Part shown: positions 45,735-56,426 of the stretch, piece by piece
Numbering within the stretch: position 1 is the first letter of the stretch
How the letters are laid out: every line of letters begins with the position of its first letter
Assembly (NCBI GenBank): GCA_022813625.1
Contig: JAKLMB010000001.1
Coordinates: 1,364,001-1,428,000, forward strand
Source: Aaosphaeria pasadenensis
Taxonomy: Eukaryota; Ascomycota; Dothideomycetes; Pleosporales
Direction: 5' to 3'
DNA length: 64,000 nt
The notes under the pieces: model-generated
Seen by the model: only the letters and a program-made list of their open reading frames with translations
Database searches by the model: none
Told to the model about the DNA's origin: nothing
Position numbers and translations under genes: made by a program

Positions 45735-46250
45735 ATCACTCTCTCTTCTCTCCTCACTATTACTCCCCCTCTCTGTTATTACCTCTATCATTGCTCTCTC
45801 TCTCTCTCTCGGTCTCTCAATCGATCCTTATTGTTCCCCGCCAAAGGAAGGGAACCATCACCGGTTACCTCCATGCAGTGTACCTAGCTGCAACCACCAA
45901 CCACTGCCACTACGACCACCTCTGCTCCTCCTCAATCCTCCTTCTCCGCCGCCAGCCACCACCCATCTCTCCCCCTCTATCTTCGCTCTCCCCCATCCCA
46001 TCTCCACCAACTACCTTACCCACCTCACCTACCTATACCCAACGCTACTCAACCGCTCTGTTACTCCATTATACTGCTTCGCCTTTTCTCTTTGAACTCT
46101 CTCTTCACCTCCGGTCATACTCCCCTCTTCGAACTACATCATCGACAAACGGCCTGTCCCCCTCCCCTCCATTCCTGCCAAACCACGTCGCCTCTCCATA
46201 CCGCTCTCTCCTCCTCTTCAATCTCCTGATGCCCGAGACGCTCTGAACAC
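45735..46250. promoter_or_regulatory. CT-rich tract upstream of the PKA gene
   Basis: On the sense strand this stretch is dominated by C and T, including a CTCTCTCTCTCTCTC run near 45797-45811. CT-rich tracts mark transcription start regions of highly expressed or regulated fungal genes. The start codon is 170-680 bases downstream, so part of it may lie in the 5' UTR. Confidence 0.45.
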
Positions 46251-46417
46251 CTCCTCCAATTCAATTGACCCCGCGCATTCTGTTTGTTCGTCAGCCAATT
46301 GTAGCCTGCGCATTGTCATTCACATCCCGCTCTGTGCGTGTTTGTGTGTGAACGTCGCTTGCTACGGCATCACGTCGAACCAGAGCTGGGCAACATTCCT
46401 TCTCCACCGCCGCTTCT

Positions 46418-48035
46418 ATGCCGACTCTCGGTTTCCTCAAGAAGAAGCGGACGAAGGACTCGACGGGCTCACGGGACCTCGACTCACCGACTTCGCCCAT
46501 CAAGGAGACGTCTTCACCTCTAACTCCCACTACTTCAAAGACCACCACGGGCTCCTTTAACCACGGCAGCAAGTCCTCCAACCCTGACTCTTCCTCCGTC
46601 AACAACACTGTATCGCAGTCTCCTCCAAAATCCGCAGCTCCCCCTAAGCAAGCCGATCCGATGAACCCATCTTACCCTCAGCAGGCATACGCGACCCCGC
46701 AAGCGTCTCCCGAGCCTAATCAACAACAGACCTCGCACAATGTCGCCAGCATACAGAACCTCATCCACCCCTCCAACTCGAATCAGGCGTACCAGCAGCA
46801 GGCACAGTCACAGCAACAGCCCCAGCAGCAATCCCAGCCGCAATTACAGAATCCCTCGAACTCCGGCATGCAGGCTACCCCTCAGCAACCGCAGACCCAA
46901 GTCCGCGTAACAAAGGGCAAATACACACTCGGCGACTTCCAGATACAGAGAACCCTGGGCACTGGTAGTTTTGGTCGGGTGCATCTGGTCCAATCTAAAC
47001 ACAATCAGCGATTCTATGCTGTCAAGGTGCTGAAGAAGGCGCAGGTCGTCAAGATGAAGCAGGTTGAGCATACAAACGACGAGCGTCGCATGCTTCAGCA
47101 GGTCAAACACCCGTTTCTCATCACCCTGTGGGGTACCTTCCAAGACTCCAAGAACCTCTACATGGTCATGGACTTTGTCGAGGGTGGTGAGCTATTCAGT
47201 CTCCTGCGGAAATCTCAGGTTCGTCCAGTGTCCATCATCACCCATTGAGTCTTCCTACTAATCTCCGCGCAGCGTTTCCCCAACCCAGTCGCAAAGTTCT
47301 ACGCTGCAGAAGTCACCCTTGCGCTCGACTACTTGCACGCCCAGAATATCATCTACCGTGATCTGAAGCCGGAGAACTTGCTCCTTGACCGCCACGGACA
47401 CTTGAAGATCACTGATTTCGGTTTCGCTAAAGAGGTCCCCGACATTACCTGGACGCTCTGTGGAACTCCCGATTATCTTGCACCGGAAGTGGTAGCGTCC
47501 AAGGGATACAACAAGTCCGTGGATTGGTAAGTAGCCCCAACGCTTCGAATGATAACATGTGCGTATACTAATTGTATCAGGTGGTCTCTGGGTATCCTCA
47601 TCTTCGAGATGCTTTGCGGTTTCACACCTTTCTGGGATGGCGGATCGCCCATGAAGATCTATGAGAACATTCTGAAGGGTCGGGTTAAGTACCCTCCCTA
47701 CATCCACCCGGATGCGCAGGATTTGCTCCAAAAGCTCATTACACCTGATCTTACCAAGCGACTTGGCAATCTCCATGCAGGTAGCAAAGACGTTATGAAC
47801 CATCCGTGGTTCGCCGAAGTCACCTGGGAGCGTCTCCAGAAGAAGGACATCGATGCACCCTACGTTCCCCCGGTAAGGGCTGGCGTGGGCGATGCCAGTC
47901 AGTTCGACAAGTACCCCGAGGAAACCGAAGCATATGGACAGACTGGTGATGACCCGTATGATAACTACCCCTTTCTTGCGCTTTGTAGATGGTGCTAACA
48001 TATCCAGGTACGGAAACCTTTTCCCCGACTTCTAG
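46418..48035 (+). CDS. pkaC: cAMP-dependent protein kinase catalytic subunit
   Basis: Four exons, 46418-47218, 47273-47526, 47581-47955 and 48008-48035, give 485 aa. It is the Ser/Thr kinase released from its regulatory subunit by cAMP; it controls growth, sporulation and nutrient responses. About 165 N-terminal residues are Ser/Pro-rich then Gln-rich. The kinase domain starts at 'YTLGDFQIQRTLGTGSFGRV', with the ATP Lys in 'YAVKVLKKAQVV', catalytic loop 'YRDLKPEN', DFG in 'ITDFGFAKEV' and activation-loop Thr in 'WTLCGTPDYLAPE'. The 28-base last exon restores the C-terminal 'YGNLFPDF', whose FxxF fits the hydrophobic motif of AGC kinases. The third intron's reading would otherwise end in unrelated residues. 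Confidence 0.97.
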
Positions 48036-48999
48036 ATCATCTCCGGACAGTGTCTGCAGAAAAGACATTATGACGAATCCGATTCCGCGGAATCCGTTCG
48101 AGATGGAACGGATTAAGCGATTATATTCTTTTGGCCGTCCCTTTGGAACGGCATGCCAGTCTTCCCTTTCTACACCTGAAAAGTCCGGCCTATCAATTCA
48201 GCGGACAATGTGTCTTTCAATGAAGGGTTTTTATGCTCTGGATCCCCAAAAACAAATCACACCTTATATCACAATTCTTACTTTTTGTTCTTGCGTTTCA
48301 TGGTACTAGGCATGGGCAGTACTCGACTTTGGTACGGTGGAACGGGTGGGCCCGGATGGTTAGGCCCAACATCCTTTTCCGAAGGGTATCAAGGAGGATT
48401 TATTATTCTTAACAGCAACAAGTGGGATCGGAGAGTACCATTGAATACTGGATTAAGCGGTCCATGATCGGTCTGGTATCGCTAAAGGCTTTATCATGCA
48501 TTGAGGATTTTCCGAGTTATGTGAATGAGTTTGGGGACCGATAAGGAGGATTTGAACATAGGCATGGTGCCTACACATTGGTAATCACAAACATTCAGTG
48601 TCTAACTCGATACCTGGGCATGCATTATTGTCATTTCGTGAGGTGCTATGGGAGTGATGGCTATTTTCGACGAAGTGAGACTTGACATTGATATACTTGA
48701 ATGTGCTGGTACCGATCGACGGCCACAGATGATTCAAGCAGCTTGACAAACTTGAATAAATCATACTTGCTCTGTGTACGCCGACGAAAACAAGACTAAC
48801 TGCCCTCTTGGCCCAAGAATTACGCAAAACTCTTCTAATTCATGATCACATGCACGCTTCCCAGCAGGGATTCTTCTCAGAGAGGCAGGAAGAGACGGCC
48901 ATGATCAACGTCCCCAAACACTACAGCTTACAGAGATACATCTCCCCGGAAATAGAACACAGCAGGGTCGCTGTAGATTTTACCGTAAGAGGCAGTATA

Positions 49000-49179
49000 C
49001 AGAGGGTGGGTACGTGGGGCCCGCCCCTTGCTACGTAGTATTTCATGCCGACAACAGTCCACTCGCGAGAGTTTATCGCGAGGATTTAAGAATGTTTTCT
49101 AGCTACAGTACACTTTTGATTTAGGTATAGAAGATACATGAAGCCAGCAGGTGGCCAGCCCGACGTGCCAAACCTCCTG
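49000..49179. mobile_element. MITE-like inverted-repeat element, copy 2
   Basis: A 180-bp element of the same family as the one at 30165. The right arm, read inward, is CAGGAGGTTTGGCACGTCGG and continues like the copy 1 arm; the left arm CAGAGGGTGGGTACGTGGGG has several changes. TA flanks both ends (48998-48999 and 49180-49181). The interior, with 'CGCGAG' motifs and 'TAGCTACAGTACACT', matches copy 3. Arm divergence suggests an older insertion. Confidence 0.8.
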
Positions 49180-49731
49180 TACAATCACTCGTCTCTCCAG
49201 ACTACCTAGGCAGGCAATGTCAGGGTCAAGATTGCGCGTCCTCGGATCCGGAGAGCAAACCGCGGCCTTAGTTCGATGACTACATAGCCTTCCCTTCATT
49301 TATTTACACACGACGATCCTGTCCAGGCTCGTGGTAAGCATGCACTGCGAGGTGAATGTGTGAGTGAATGCATTATACGGCAATCATGATGATGCGAGTG
49401 TGTTTATTTGCCCCCAGACTACATCCCTGCACTGCATGGGAGCAGAGTATGATGCCATTTGTACAGGGGGGAGAGTGAGAGCGCAGCGGAGGGGAGGACA
49501 GTGGGTGGTTCTCCCCATGTCAGATCAGATGTCTTGATGCGGGCATGGAGGTATCGCCAAGCGGACATAAGCCAACGAATTGGGTTGCAAGCTGCGCAGC
49601 CGAGATTCGCCTCTTTTGCTTTCCATGGACATGGGCAATATAAGAATGGGATCGGTGTTTTATTAAGCGTATCGAGGGAGTGAGGGTTTGTTCGGTAGAA
49701 TCAGATATGGGTGGATTGCTAGAGTGAGATA

Positions 49732-49909
49732 GAGGGTTGGCACGTCGGGCTGACCCCCTGCTAGTATTTTATGTCCACAGCAGTGCCTTCGCGAGGTTTG
49801 TCGCGAGCATTCAAGATTGTTTACTGGCTACAGTACACTCTTGAATAGACACTTTCGGTGTAGAACATACTTGAAGTTAGCAGGTGGCCAGCCTGGCGTG
49901 CCAACCCTC
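49732..49909. mobile_element. MITE-like inverted-repeat element, copy 3
   Basis: A 178-bp element flanked by TA (49730-49731 and 49910-49911). The left arm GAGGGTTGGCACGTCGGGCT and the right arm (read inward GAGGGTTGGCACGCCAGGCT) agree with copy 1 apart from a few bases. The interior shares 'TTCGCGAGG', 'GCTACAGTACACT' and 'ACTTGAAG' with copy 2. It lies only about 550 bases from copy 2 and in the same orientation. Confidence 0.85.
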
Positions 49910-50602
49910 TAAATTACTGGTACGAGTAGGTTGTGCTGTAGATGGCGGGCCAGGGATCAGTCGTGGCTATGCAGGTGGCAGACGAGGGGGGGAAGACTCG
50001 GAAGAGCTGACTGACGGCGAATCATCGTGTCTTGTCGTCGTCTTGTCGTGCCATTTGCCAGCTTTGCTAAGGTGGAGCCCCCGATTCTTAAAACGTCTTG
50101 CTGGCCTGCTCTGGCTGGCCTTGCCCCTCTGGAGTTGTCCATTCCTTTTCTCTTTCTCTTACCGCCTGTTTGACCTCGGTCGTCTTCCTGCTCGCTATAC
50201 ATTGAATAGTTGCAACACCAAACAAAGTGTCGAGGATTGATGGAATGAATGAATGAACGATTCGAATAATTGATTGACTGTTACAATGGATATGACGCTA
50301 CTGTGACTGGATGCGCAAGCAAGCAAAAAGAGCAGGGATCTATTGCAAAGAAAAATCACTGGGCACGCGGCTTCAATGACTTGGGGACTCGGCTACCACA
50401 AGAACGACTACGACTTCGACTACCATTGACCTACAAACAATTTACTGAGGATTCCAGGACTCATTAACAGGGCCGTCATTCGTTTGGGACTCTATTCAAT
50501 CGCTCTTCGCCATCCTCTACCACCTTTACATATTCAAGGTCACCCGTGGCTCGATTGACCTTCTAAGCACACCAGGCTGTGCAAGACTATATCAATCACA
50601 CG

Positions 50603-52571
50603 ATGACGAACCTCTTCCTTGGCCATGGTCAAGGTCACGGTCACGGCCATGAACGACGCAGACGCAAACACTCGTCCTCGCACAAGTCGTCCCAACCGCA
50701 GGCTATCCCACAAAGCAACACCTACGCTACAACCTCGACCGTTTACTTGCAGCAACATGCGGCCTCACCGTCGGCTCCAGCGGTTCAGGCACCCAACCAT
50801 TCTCAATCACACATACATCCAGCATTCAGAGTACCCCGCGGTTCTGCACCGACTGCATCTCATCCTGTTTATGGTCCAGTTCCACAATGTGCACCGCCTA
50901 CCTCTCTACCATATGGATCTCCTCCCTCCCATCCGGCCGCCCACGCACAAGTCAATCCATCCACCATCAGCTTCGCAGCCTCGCCGCCACAAGGCCAGAA
51001 GGAGAGAAGGGGACCTTTCGACAGCTACTTCAACCGCGTGGACCGTCTAGCTTCAAAGTCATACGCAGACCTGAAGAACAGTACAGGAAAAAGCACCACA
51101 AACCTTGTGTCCAAGACGTCCCAATACTTCGACAATTCTACACAAGCCGTGACGAAGAAGAGCACACAGGCCCTCAACCACGGCGCTGCTCTCTGCGATA
51201 TCATCAGCTCTAAGCTCGACGCTGTGATCACGAGCATCGATGGCGATTTGTTCAGCGGGAAGGAGCAGGATCTCTTCATCCAGGACACGGGCACCGCCCC
51301 ACAACCATCTCGTTCCCACCCGTCCTCGAGTTCGAATCAGAACTCGAGTTCAAAGTTTCATCGGTCGGAGGGCGGTTCGAGGGGCAATATCCCAGATGTG
51401 CTGTATGGGTCGAATGACACTTCTGCGAAGGGGTTGAATCACTTCTCAAAGGTTTGGCTCTATAAGAACTCGAGGCTCCCGCCACATTTACCCCCTTTCA
51501 AGGTGTACGTTCACTGGCAAACCAAGCCCATGAAATTCGAACACTTCAAGATACTGACTCGATCCCACCAGATACATGCCCACCTATCCTCTCCTCTGCC
51601 TAGCAGCAACCTACTCAGAGCGAGTCTACACTCCCCCAGCGCCCAAGACGTCCGAGAAAGAAGCCCACATCCCATCCGACTGGCGCAGCGGGACGAAAGC
51701 CATGGTTCTCAAGTCCGTCCCAATCGACGACATGCACACGATCGTATTCGCAATCCGGGGATCCGCCACCTTCATGGACTGGGCGGTGAACTACCGCTCC
51801 GACCCGTCCGCCCCTACCAACTTCCTCGACGACCCAGGCAACCTCTGCCACGCCGGGTTCCTCTACGTCGCGCGCAAGATGGTCGCCCCCGTCGCCGAGC
51901 GACTACGCTCCCTCCTCCAGGAGAACCCCTCCCGCTCCCACTGCAGCCTCCTCATCACCGGCCACTCTGCCGGCGGCGCCGTCGCCGCCCTCCTCTACGC
52001 ACACATGATGTCCACGACCATCGACTCCGAGCTCTCGCACCTCACCGGCTTCTTCAAGCGCGTCCACTGCGTCACCTTCGGCGCCCCGCCCGTCACGCTG
52101 CTCCCGCTCGCGAAATCCGCGGACAAGAGACATCGGAAGAGCCTGTTCTACAACTTCATCAACGAGGGGGACCCCGTGCCCAGGGCGGACAAGTTGATCG
52201 TGAGGAGTCTGCTTAAACTTTACGCCTCCCCTGCCCCGTCGACGTCGTCAAGTTCCTCGCTTCTTCCCTCCTCGCTGTCGAAGCTTAACTTGTCGTCCAC
52301 GTCGTCTGCGCCTGCAGCCGCGGCGGCAGTGATGGCAGCAGCTCAACCGACGTGGCCGATCCCGGCGACGACGCTGAGTCCGGCCGGGCGGCTCATTGTG
52401 CTGAGGAAGAGGCCTGGTGGGAAAGATGAGGATGATGTAGAGGCGGTGACGGTCGACGACGACATGTTGAGGAAGGTGGTGTATGGGGATCCGGTCAAGC
52501 ATATGATGGGGGTTTATAGGAGGAGGGTGGAGTGCTTGGCTGTTAGGGCTGTCACCGCGGGGGGCTATTGA
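50603..52571 (+). CDS. Class 3 lipase-like alpha/beta hydrolase
   Basis: Two exons, 50603-51504 and 51572-52571, give 633 aa. It is a predicted lipid or ester hydrolase of the Lipase_3 family. The first 150 residues are disordered, with a His/Gly-rich start 'MTNLFLGHGQGHGHGHERRR'. The second exon holds the fold: oxyanion region 'TIVFAIRGSATFMDWAVN', nucleophile elbow 'LLITGHSAGGAVAALL' (Ser433), likely acid Asp501 in 'INEGDPVPRAD' and His611 in 'DPVKHMMGVYRRR'. There is no signal peptide, so it is probably intracellular. The donor GTACGT gives V301-Y302 across the junction and keeps phase. The first ATG at 50603 is chosen; the frame's earlier GTG is ignored. A Ser/Ala-rich insert at about 525-560 is unusual. 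Confidence 0.92.
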
Positions 52572-52984
52572 GTGGGAGAGAAGGTGGGAGGTTGTATGAT
52601 TCATATCGATACCCAGTTTTATAGAAAGAGAAAGAGAAAGAGAAAGAGGGGGAGGGGGAGACAGTTGATGATTGAAGGAGATAGGAGGTTCCATGGAGGA
52701 ATGGCAGGTCAGAGAGGTTGCTTTTCGAGAGGGAAACTCCGTGATTTATCGTTCAACGTACATTACTTGGAAGTGCTAGAGGGATTTATATAACATGAGA
52801 CATTGTATTAACAATTCTCAATTCGTGTTTAGCAATATGATGACATTACGCAAAAGGGACTCGGTATCCTCAAGGACTTCAACAACTACCTCTCTCTCCA
52901 TTTTCTCAAGCCAAGACCCCCTGAGAAACCATTTTCTAATCCACTGACTGAATTGTCATCTTCACGCTATCTCAAAGCTCCGTA
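52572..52984. other. Convergent spacer with GA-rich repeat
   Basis: Between the lipase gene and the But2-like gene. Includes an AAAGAG microsatellite of about four units at 52623-52650, followed by a G-rich run. No gene seen. Confidence 0.6.
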
Positions 52985-53641
52985 TCAACACCCATACGAC
53001 ACCCTCCACCCCTGCACAGGCTCCGCCGGCGGCGCCACATTCAAGAAATCCCAATAATTGAACCAAGGCTCCTTATCCGGCTGCACCATCGCCATCTGGA
53101 ACGTCATCGTCTGATTACACTTGACCTTCGCCACCTCAATCAGCCCATCCTGGTCTCCCCTCGCGCGAGCCAACGACTCAGGCGTCCCATTCACAGTGCC
53201 TACGACGGGCGCGGCACTTGAGAACGTGTTCCACGTCGCCTTCGCGCCCGGGTCCTTAGCTACATTGAACACCTTGAAGATGGGCTTTGGACCCTTGATG
53301 TTCGTGAGGTCGGGTCTGACGGGGAGTTGGAGCTCGAGTGTGCAGTTCTTTTGCGGGCCGGCGCCGATGTTGAGGAATTGGACTTGCGAGGCGACTTGGA
53401 TGTTGAAGCCGGAGGTGGTGTTCGTCTGGTGGATGAGCTGGAAGAAGCGCGTCGGGGCGGATTCGTTGGCTGGGTAGAGGGAGGAGAGGATTTGGACGGT
53501 CGAGGGGTAGACGGTCTGGCAGAGGGGGTTTCGGGGAGCGGGGAGCGTGGCGTTGGATGCTGGACAGCTTAGAGGTGTGGTCGCCAGGGCGGCTGTAGAG
53601 AGGAGGATCGTTGTGAGGATCGTCGAGAGCGTGACTGTCAT
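52985..53641 (-). CDS. Secreted But2-domain-like protein
   Basis: Intronless, 218 aa. The signal peptide 'MTVTLSTILTTILLSTAALA' is clear. The mature part resembles the C-terminal domain of But2 ('Ubi3-binding protein' domain) common in small secreted fungal proteins: 'VYPSTVQILSSLYPANESAP', 'FQLIHQTNTTSGFNIQVASQ', 'KNCTLELQLPV' and 'QMAMVQPDKEPWFNYWDFLN'. It has five Cys and six N-glycosylation sequons (NAT, NES, NTT, NCT, NGT, NQT), consistent with an extracellular glycoprotein. The function of this family outside the cell is unknown. It could also be described simply as a small secreted protein. Confidence 0.82.
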   Translation of the reverse strand: MTVTLSTILTTILLSTAALATTPLSCPASNATLPAPRNPLCQTVYPSTVQILSSLYPANESAPTRFFQLIHQTNTTSGFNIQVASQVQFLNIGAGPQKNCTLELQLPVRPDLTNIKGPKPIFKVFNVAKDPGAKATWNTFSSAAPVVGTVNGTPESLARARGDQDGLIEVAKVKCNQTMTFQMAMVQPDKEPWFNYWDFLNVAPPAEPVQGWRVSYGC

Positions 53642-54432
53642 GGCCGAGAAGATCGGAGTCGGAACCTCGAGAGTGAGTATTGTTTGTCTGGATTTTGAAG
53701 GTGAGAGATGATTAGAGAAAGCCAGCTCATCTTCTCGCGCTTCTGGGAAATCAGGAACACACAGGTTATTTACGATTGAGTATTTATTGTAGTAAAGAAG
53801 AATATACCAATAGGGAGAGGCGGTCAGAGATCGAGTGCTGCAGGTGTAATTAAGAAGGCAGTATAGGAACGGTCAAAGTGAGTAATACAAGACGTGAGCA
53901 TCATACCGATCTCCTAGAGGGCACTGTGCCTGCAGCCTGTCTTGAGCAAGTAGGCAGCGCACGAGGTCATGAACATTGATACAGGAAGTAGCCTTCGAGG
54001 TAATTGTAGAAGGCAAGACCCCATGACAGGCCTGCTCACTGCACCCATATGAGATTTCAGGCAGTCCGCAGCTTTCATAGCCATGAGGATTGAATGAACT
54101 CCGTTGAATGAACTCCTATTGTGATCAAGTTTGGCCAGTTCCTAGAGTTTCTCGACTGTATATGAGACACTCCACTACTCTAGGTGTTGGCACTTATGCT
54201 AGACATAGGAGGTTCAAGTACCTTATACATGAATCGGAGTAATCATTACTTAGAACACAACACATATCAAAGAATCAGACCGAGAATCACATAATATAAT
54301 ATATACAATTCATTTACAAGGTATTATGGTATCTCAATAACGGCATCTAAGAACAAAATGTTTTCCCAAACTCCTTTTTAGGTTTTCATCGTCTCCAATT
54401 ACTTCCTCTTATCAACATCCATCCCTCCATAT
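53642..54432. other. Intergenic region
   Basis: Upstream of the But2-like gene and downstream of the GPI-type protein gene. AT-rich toward the 54300 end. No gene seen. Confidence 0.5.
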
Positions 54433-55071
54433 CTACAACATGACGAGACCAACAACACCAGCAGCGACTCCGAGGAGACCCTGCTTGACGTTCAATCCGC
54501 TAGCGGCACCAGTGTGCTCGGGGATATCAGCACCAGTGGTCAAGGTAGCGCTACCAGTGACGTTGTTGTGGCCGCTGGGGTGAACGACGCTGCTGCCACC
54601 AGTGCCGACGAGAGTCGGGACAGTGCTGGGGTAGGGAGCAGAGGTGATGGTAGCGAGGGTGCTTCCGTGGGAGGTAGGGTAGGCAGAGCCAGAAGCAGAG
54701 CCGGAGGCAGTGGCGTATGCGGAGGAGGAAACCTCCTTGGTCTCGCTGGCCTGGACGTAGCCGCTGGAGCTGGGGGAGGCAGCGCTGGTCACGTAGGGAG
54801 CCTCGGTCGAGGTCTGGCCCTCAGGTCCCCAGCCGGGGAGGTAGCTGGGCTCGTAGGTTGCGGTGCCGACGTAGGCTGCGCATCCTGGGACGGTGGTCTT
54901 GGGGGGAGCGCGGCCGCCGCCGCAGTCGAGGATCGAGCAGATCTCGCCAGTGCCGGGGACCCAGTAGACGAGGGAGGCTCCGCTGGCAGAGGATGTGCAG
55001 CCACCGATATCAGTCTTCGCGATGGCGAGGGTGGCAATGGCCATGGTGGAGAGAATAGTCTTGGTGAACAT
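54433..55071 (-). CDS. GPI-anchored serine-rich surface protein
   Basis: Intronless, 212 aa. N-terminal signal 'MFTKTILSTMAIATLAIA', then a conserved Cys module: 'GGCTSSASGASLVYWVPGTG', 'EICSILDCGGGRAPPKT' and 'VPGCAAYVGTATY'. A long Ser/Thr/Ala-rich stalk follows, and the C-terminus is hydrophobic ('GLLGVAAGVVGLVML') after small residues near 'HTGAASG', the pattern of a GPI-attachment signal. Proteins with this Cys module are sometimes labelled 'siderophore biosynthesis', a label I would not trust. Likely located at the plasma membrane or in the cell wall, probably O-glycosylated. Function unknown. Confidence 0.85.
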   Translation of the reverse strand: MFTKTILSTMAIATLAIAKTDIGGCTSSASGASLVYWVPGTGEICSILDCGGGRAPPKTTVPGCAAYVGTATYEPSYLPGWGPEGQTSTEAPYVTSAASPSSSGYVQASETKEVSSSAYATASGSASGSAYPTSHGSTLATITSAPYPSTVPTLVGTGGSSVVHPSGHNNVTGSATLTTGADIPEHTGAASGLNVKQGLLGVAAGVVGLVML

Positions 55072-56426
55072 TGTGACGGTGATGGTTGGATTAGGTAGAA
55101 GATTGAAAATGGATTAAGATCGTTGGGATTTTTGAGATGTGTGTATTAACGAAAGGCCGCAGAAAGTATTACTGCAATTATGTAGCGAATGTGTGTGGTA
55201 AAGGACCGACTGTGAAGAAAGTTATGGGGGTGAGGAGGCAGGAAAGGCAATGGGAATTGAGTCTTTTATACTGGATTTCAGAATCCGGTGAGACTCTCCT
55301 GCATGAAAGTCTAGAGCGATTCCAATCTTACGCTAATACGGCGGGCCTGAATACCTGGGTGAACTGGCGATACTCCGACTGGTTCATTTCGAGCCATAAG
55401 GACCAAGCTCAAACGGCGGGGGCAACTTAGGGGGTAATACGACTTCTAGGCTCCAGGAGTGCTAAAAGGGGCGTTGAATTCGATCCTTCTTTACGGAGTA
55501 TTGGCATAGGTTATGCAACGTAGAGGTACGAAGAGCTGTATGATCACACAGTTACCGTTGCAATTGCATTTCTTCAAAGGTCTATGGCCCAACAGTGATG
55601 AACATGATTGTGGGGAGTCGGGACAATGCCGAATTGGCTTGGAGTGGAAAAGGGATTTTCACCATGTTCGACACGATCGACCGATAGTCGGGAATAAGCT
55701 TCTCGTATCGTAGTAATTGAAATCACAGGAAAAGCTTGATTGCTAATTAGTGCAACCCACCATGGCTATTTCAAGAACCCCCTGTTCACTGCCGTGCCGT
55801 AAGATTGGACACAAATGGGACACATGGATGCGTGCAATACCATAATTCCATGCTCCTTGGTCCAAAAACCGCTCATTCGGAGTCACTCCCAATAGTCTAC
55901 GGAATACTGTATGTAACTAGATATTAGTACATTGGGCACTCCGGTCTGTACCTACAGTAGTGTCATGTACCACCATGTCCCATTTGCCATATGTGCCAAT
56001 GGTCCAAGGTCGGCCGCAGCCCTCGTGTGTCCGTCCCGTGTACCTTGCAGCCACGCGGCCAGCATAATGGCGAGGCGAGGCGAGGCGAGACAGGCGAGAC
56101 GTTGAACACGTCATAGGCTCATCGCCCAGGCCAGACCACGCAATGATAAGTCCACAGCACAATTGAGTGTTTCCAGTTCTCAAGGTGTAATAACAAATAG
56201 TGATATGTAAATCAAAACATCTTTTATCCATCGCCCTCTACTATCGAACATACAAAACACCGTGTACAAGCCCGCTAAATCAAACACTGATGCTTATAAA
56301 CGGTCCCCTTCTTTAGCCGATCTCGAGATCAGAAGGTACGGCGGTCTCGGCCCTTCTACTATCGTGTCAACGTGATCGACAACGCGCTCCAGGCTTCTCT
56401 CCACTCGTATTGAATTGGCCTGCTCT
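55072..56426. other. Intergenic region, 1.35 kb
   Basis: Promoter of the GPI-type gene and 3' region of coronin. An ATG frame of 97 aa at 55137-55430 lies antisense to that promoter and is unsupported. A small GGCGAGGCGAG run occurs near 56070-56090. Confidence 0.5.

Larger units (their letters stand above)
43496..46417. other. Gene-poor region and long 5' region of the PKA gene
   Basis: No supported gene. It holds a TG/CG simple repeat at 43680-43715, GGACT-type repeats at 45180-45230, AAAGG repeats at 45415-45440 and a CT-rich tract from about 45735 to 46250. The last probably belongs to the promoter or a long leader of the PKA gene. The 197-aa frame across it is rich in Ser, Leu and Pro because of the CT tract. 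Confidence 0.5.
48036..50602. other. Gene-poor region with two MITE-like elements
   Basis: About 2.6 kb between PKA and the lipase gene. Short frames only. It contains the element copies at 49000-49179 and 49732-49909. Confidence 0.5.

Noticed and set aside
45653..46246. 197-aa frame upstream of PKA
   Set aside because: It arises from the CT-rich tract and is more likely promoter or leader sequence.
47258..48001. 247-aa minus-strand frame
   Set aside because: It is antisense to the PKA kinase domain and has no family resemblance.
54514..55098. 194-aa plus-strand Gly/Ala-rich frame
   Set aside because: It is antisense to the GPI-anchored Ser-rich protein; repetitive composition follows from the sense strand.
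55137..55430. 97-aa ATG frame beside the GPI-type gene
   Set aside because: It lies antisense in that gene's promoter and matches nothing I know.
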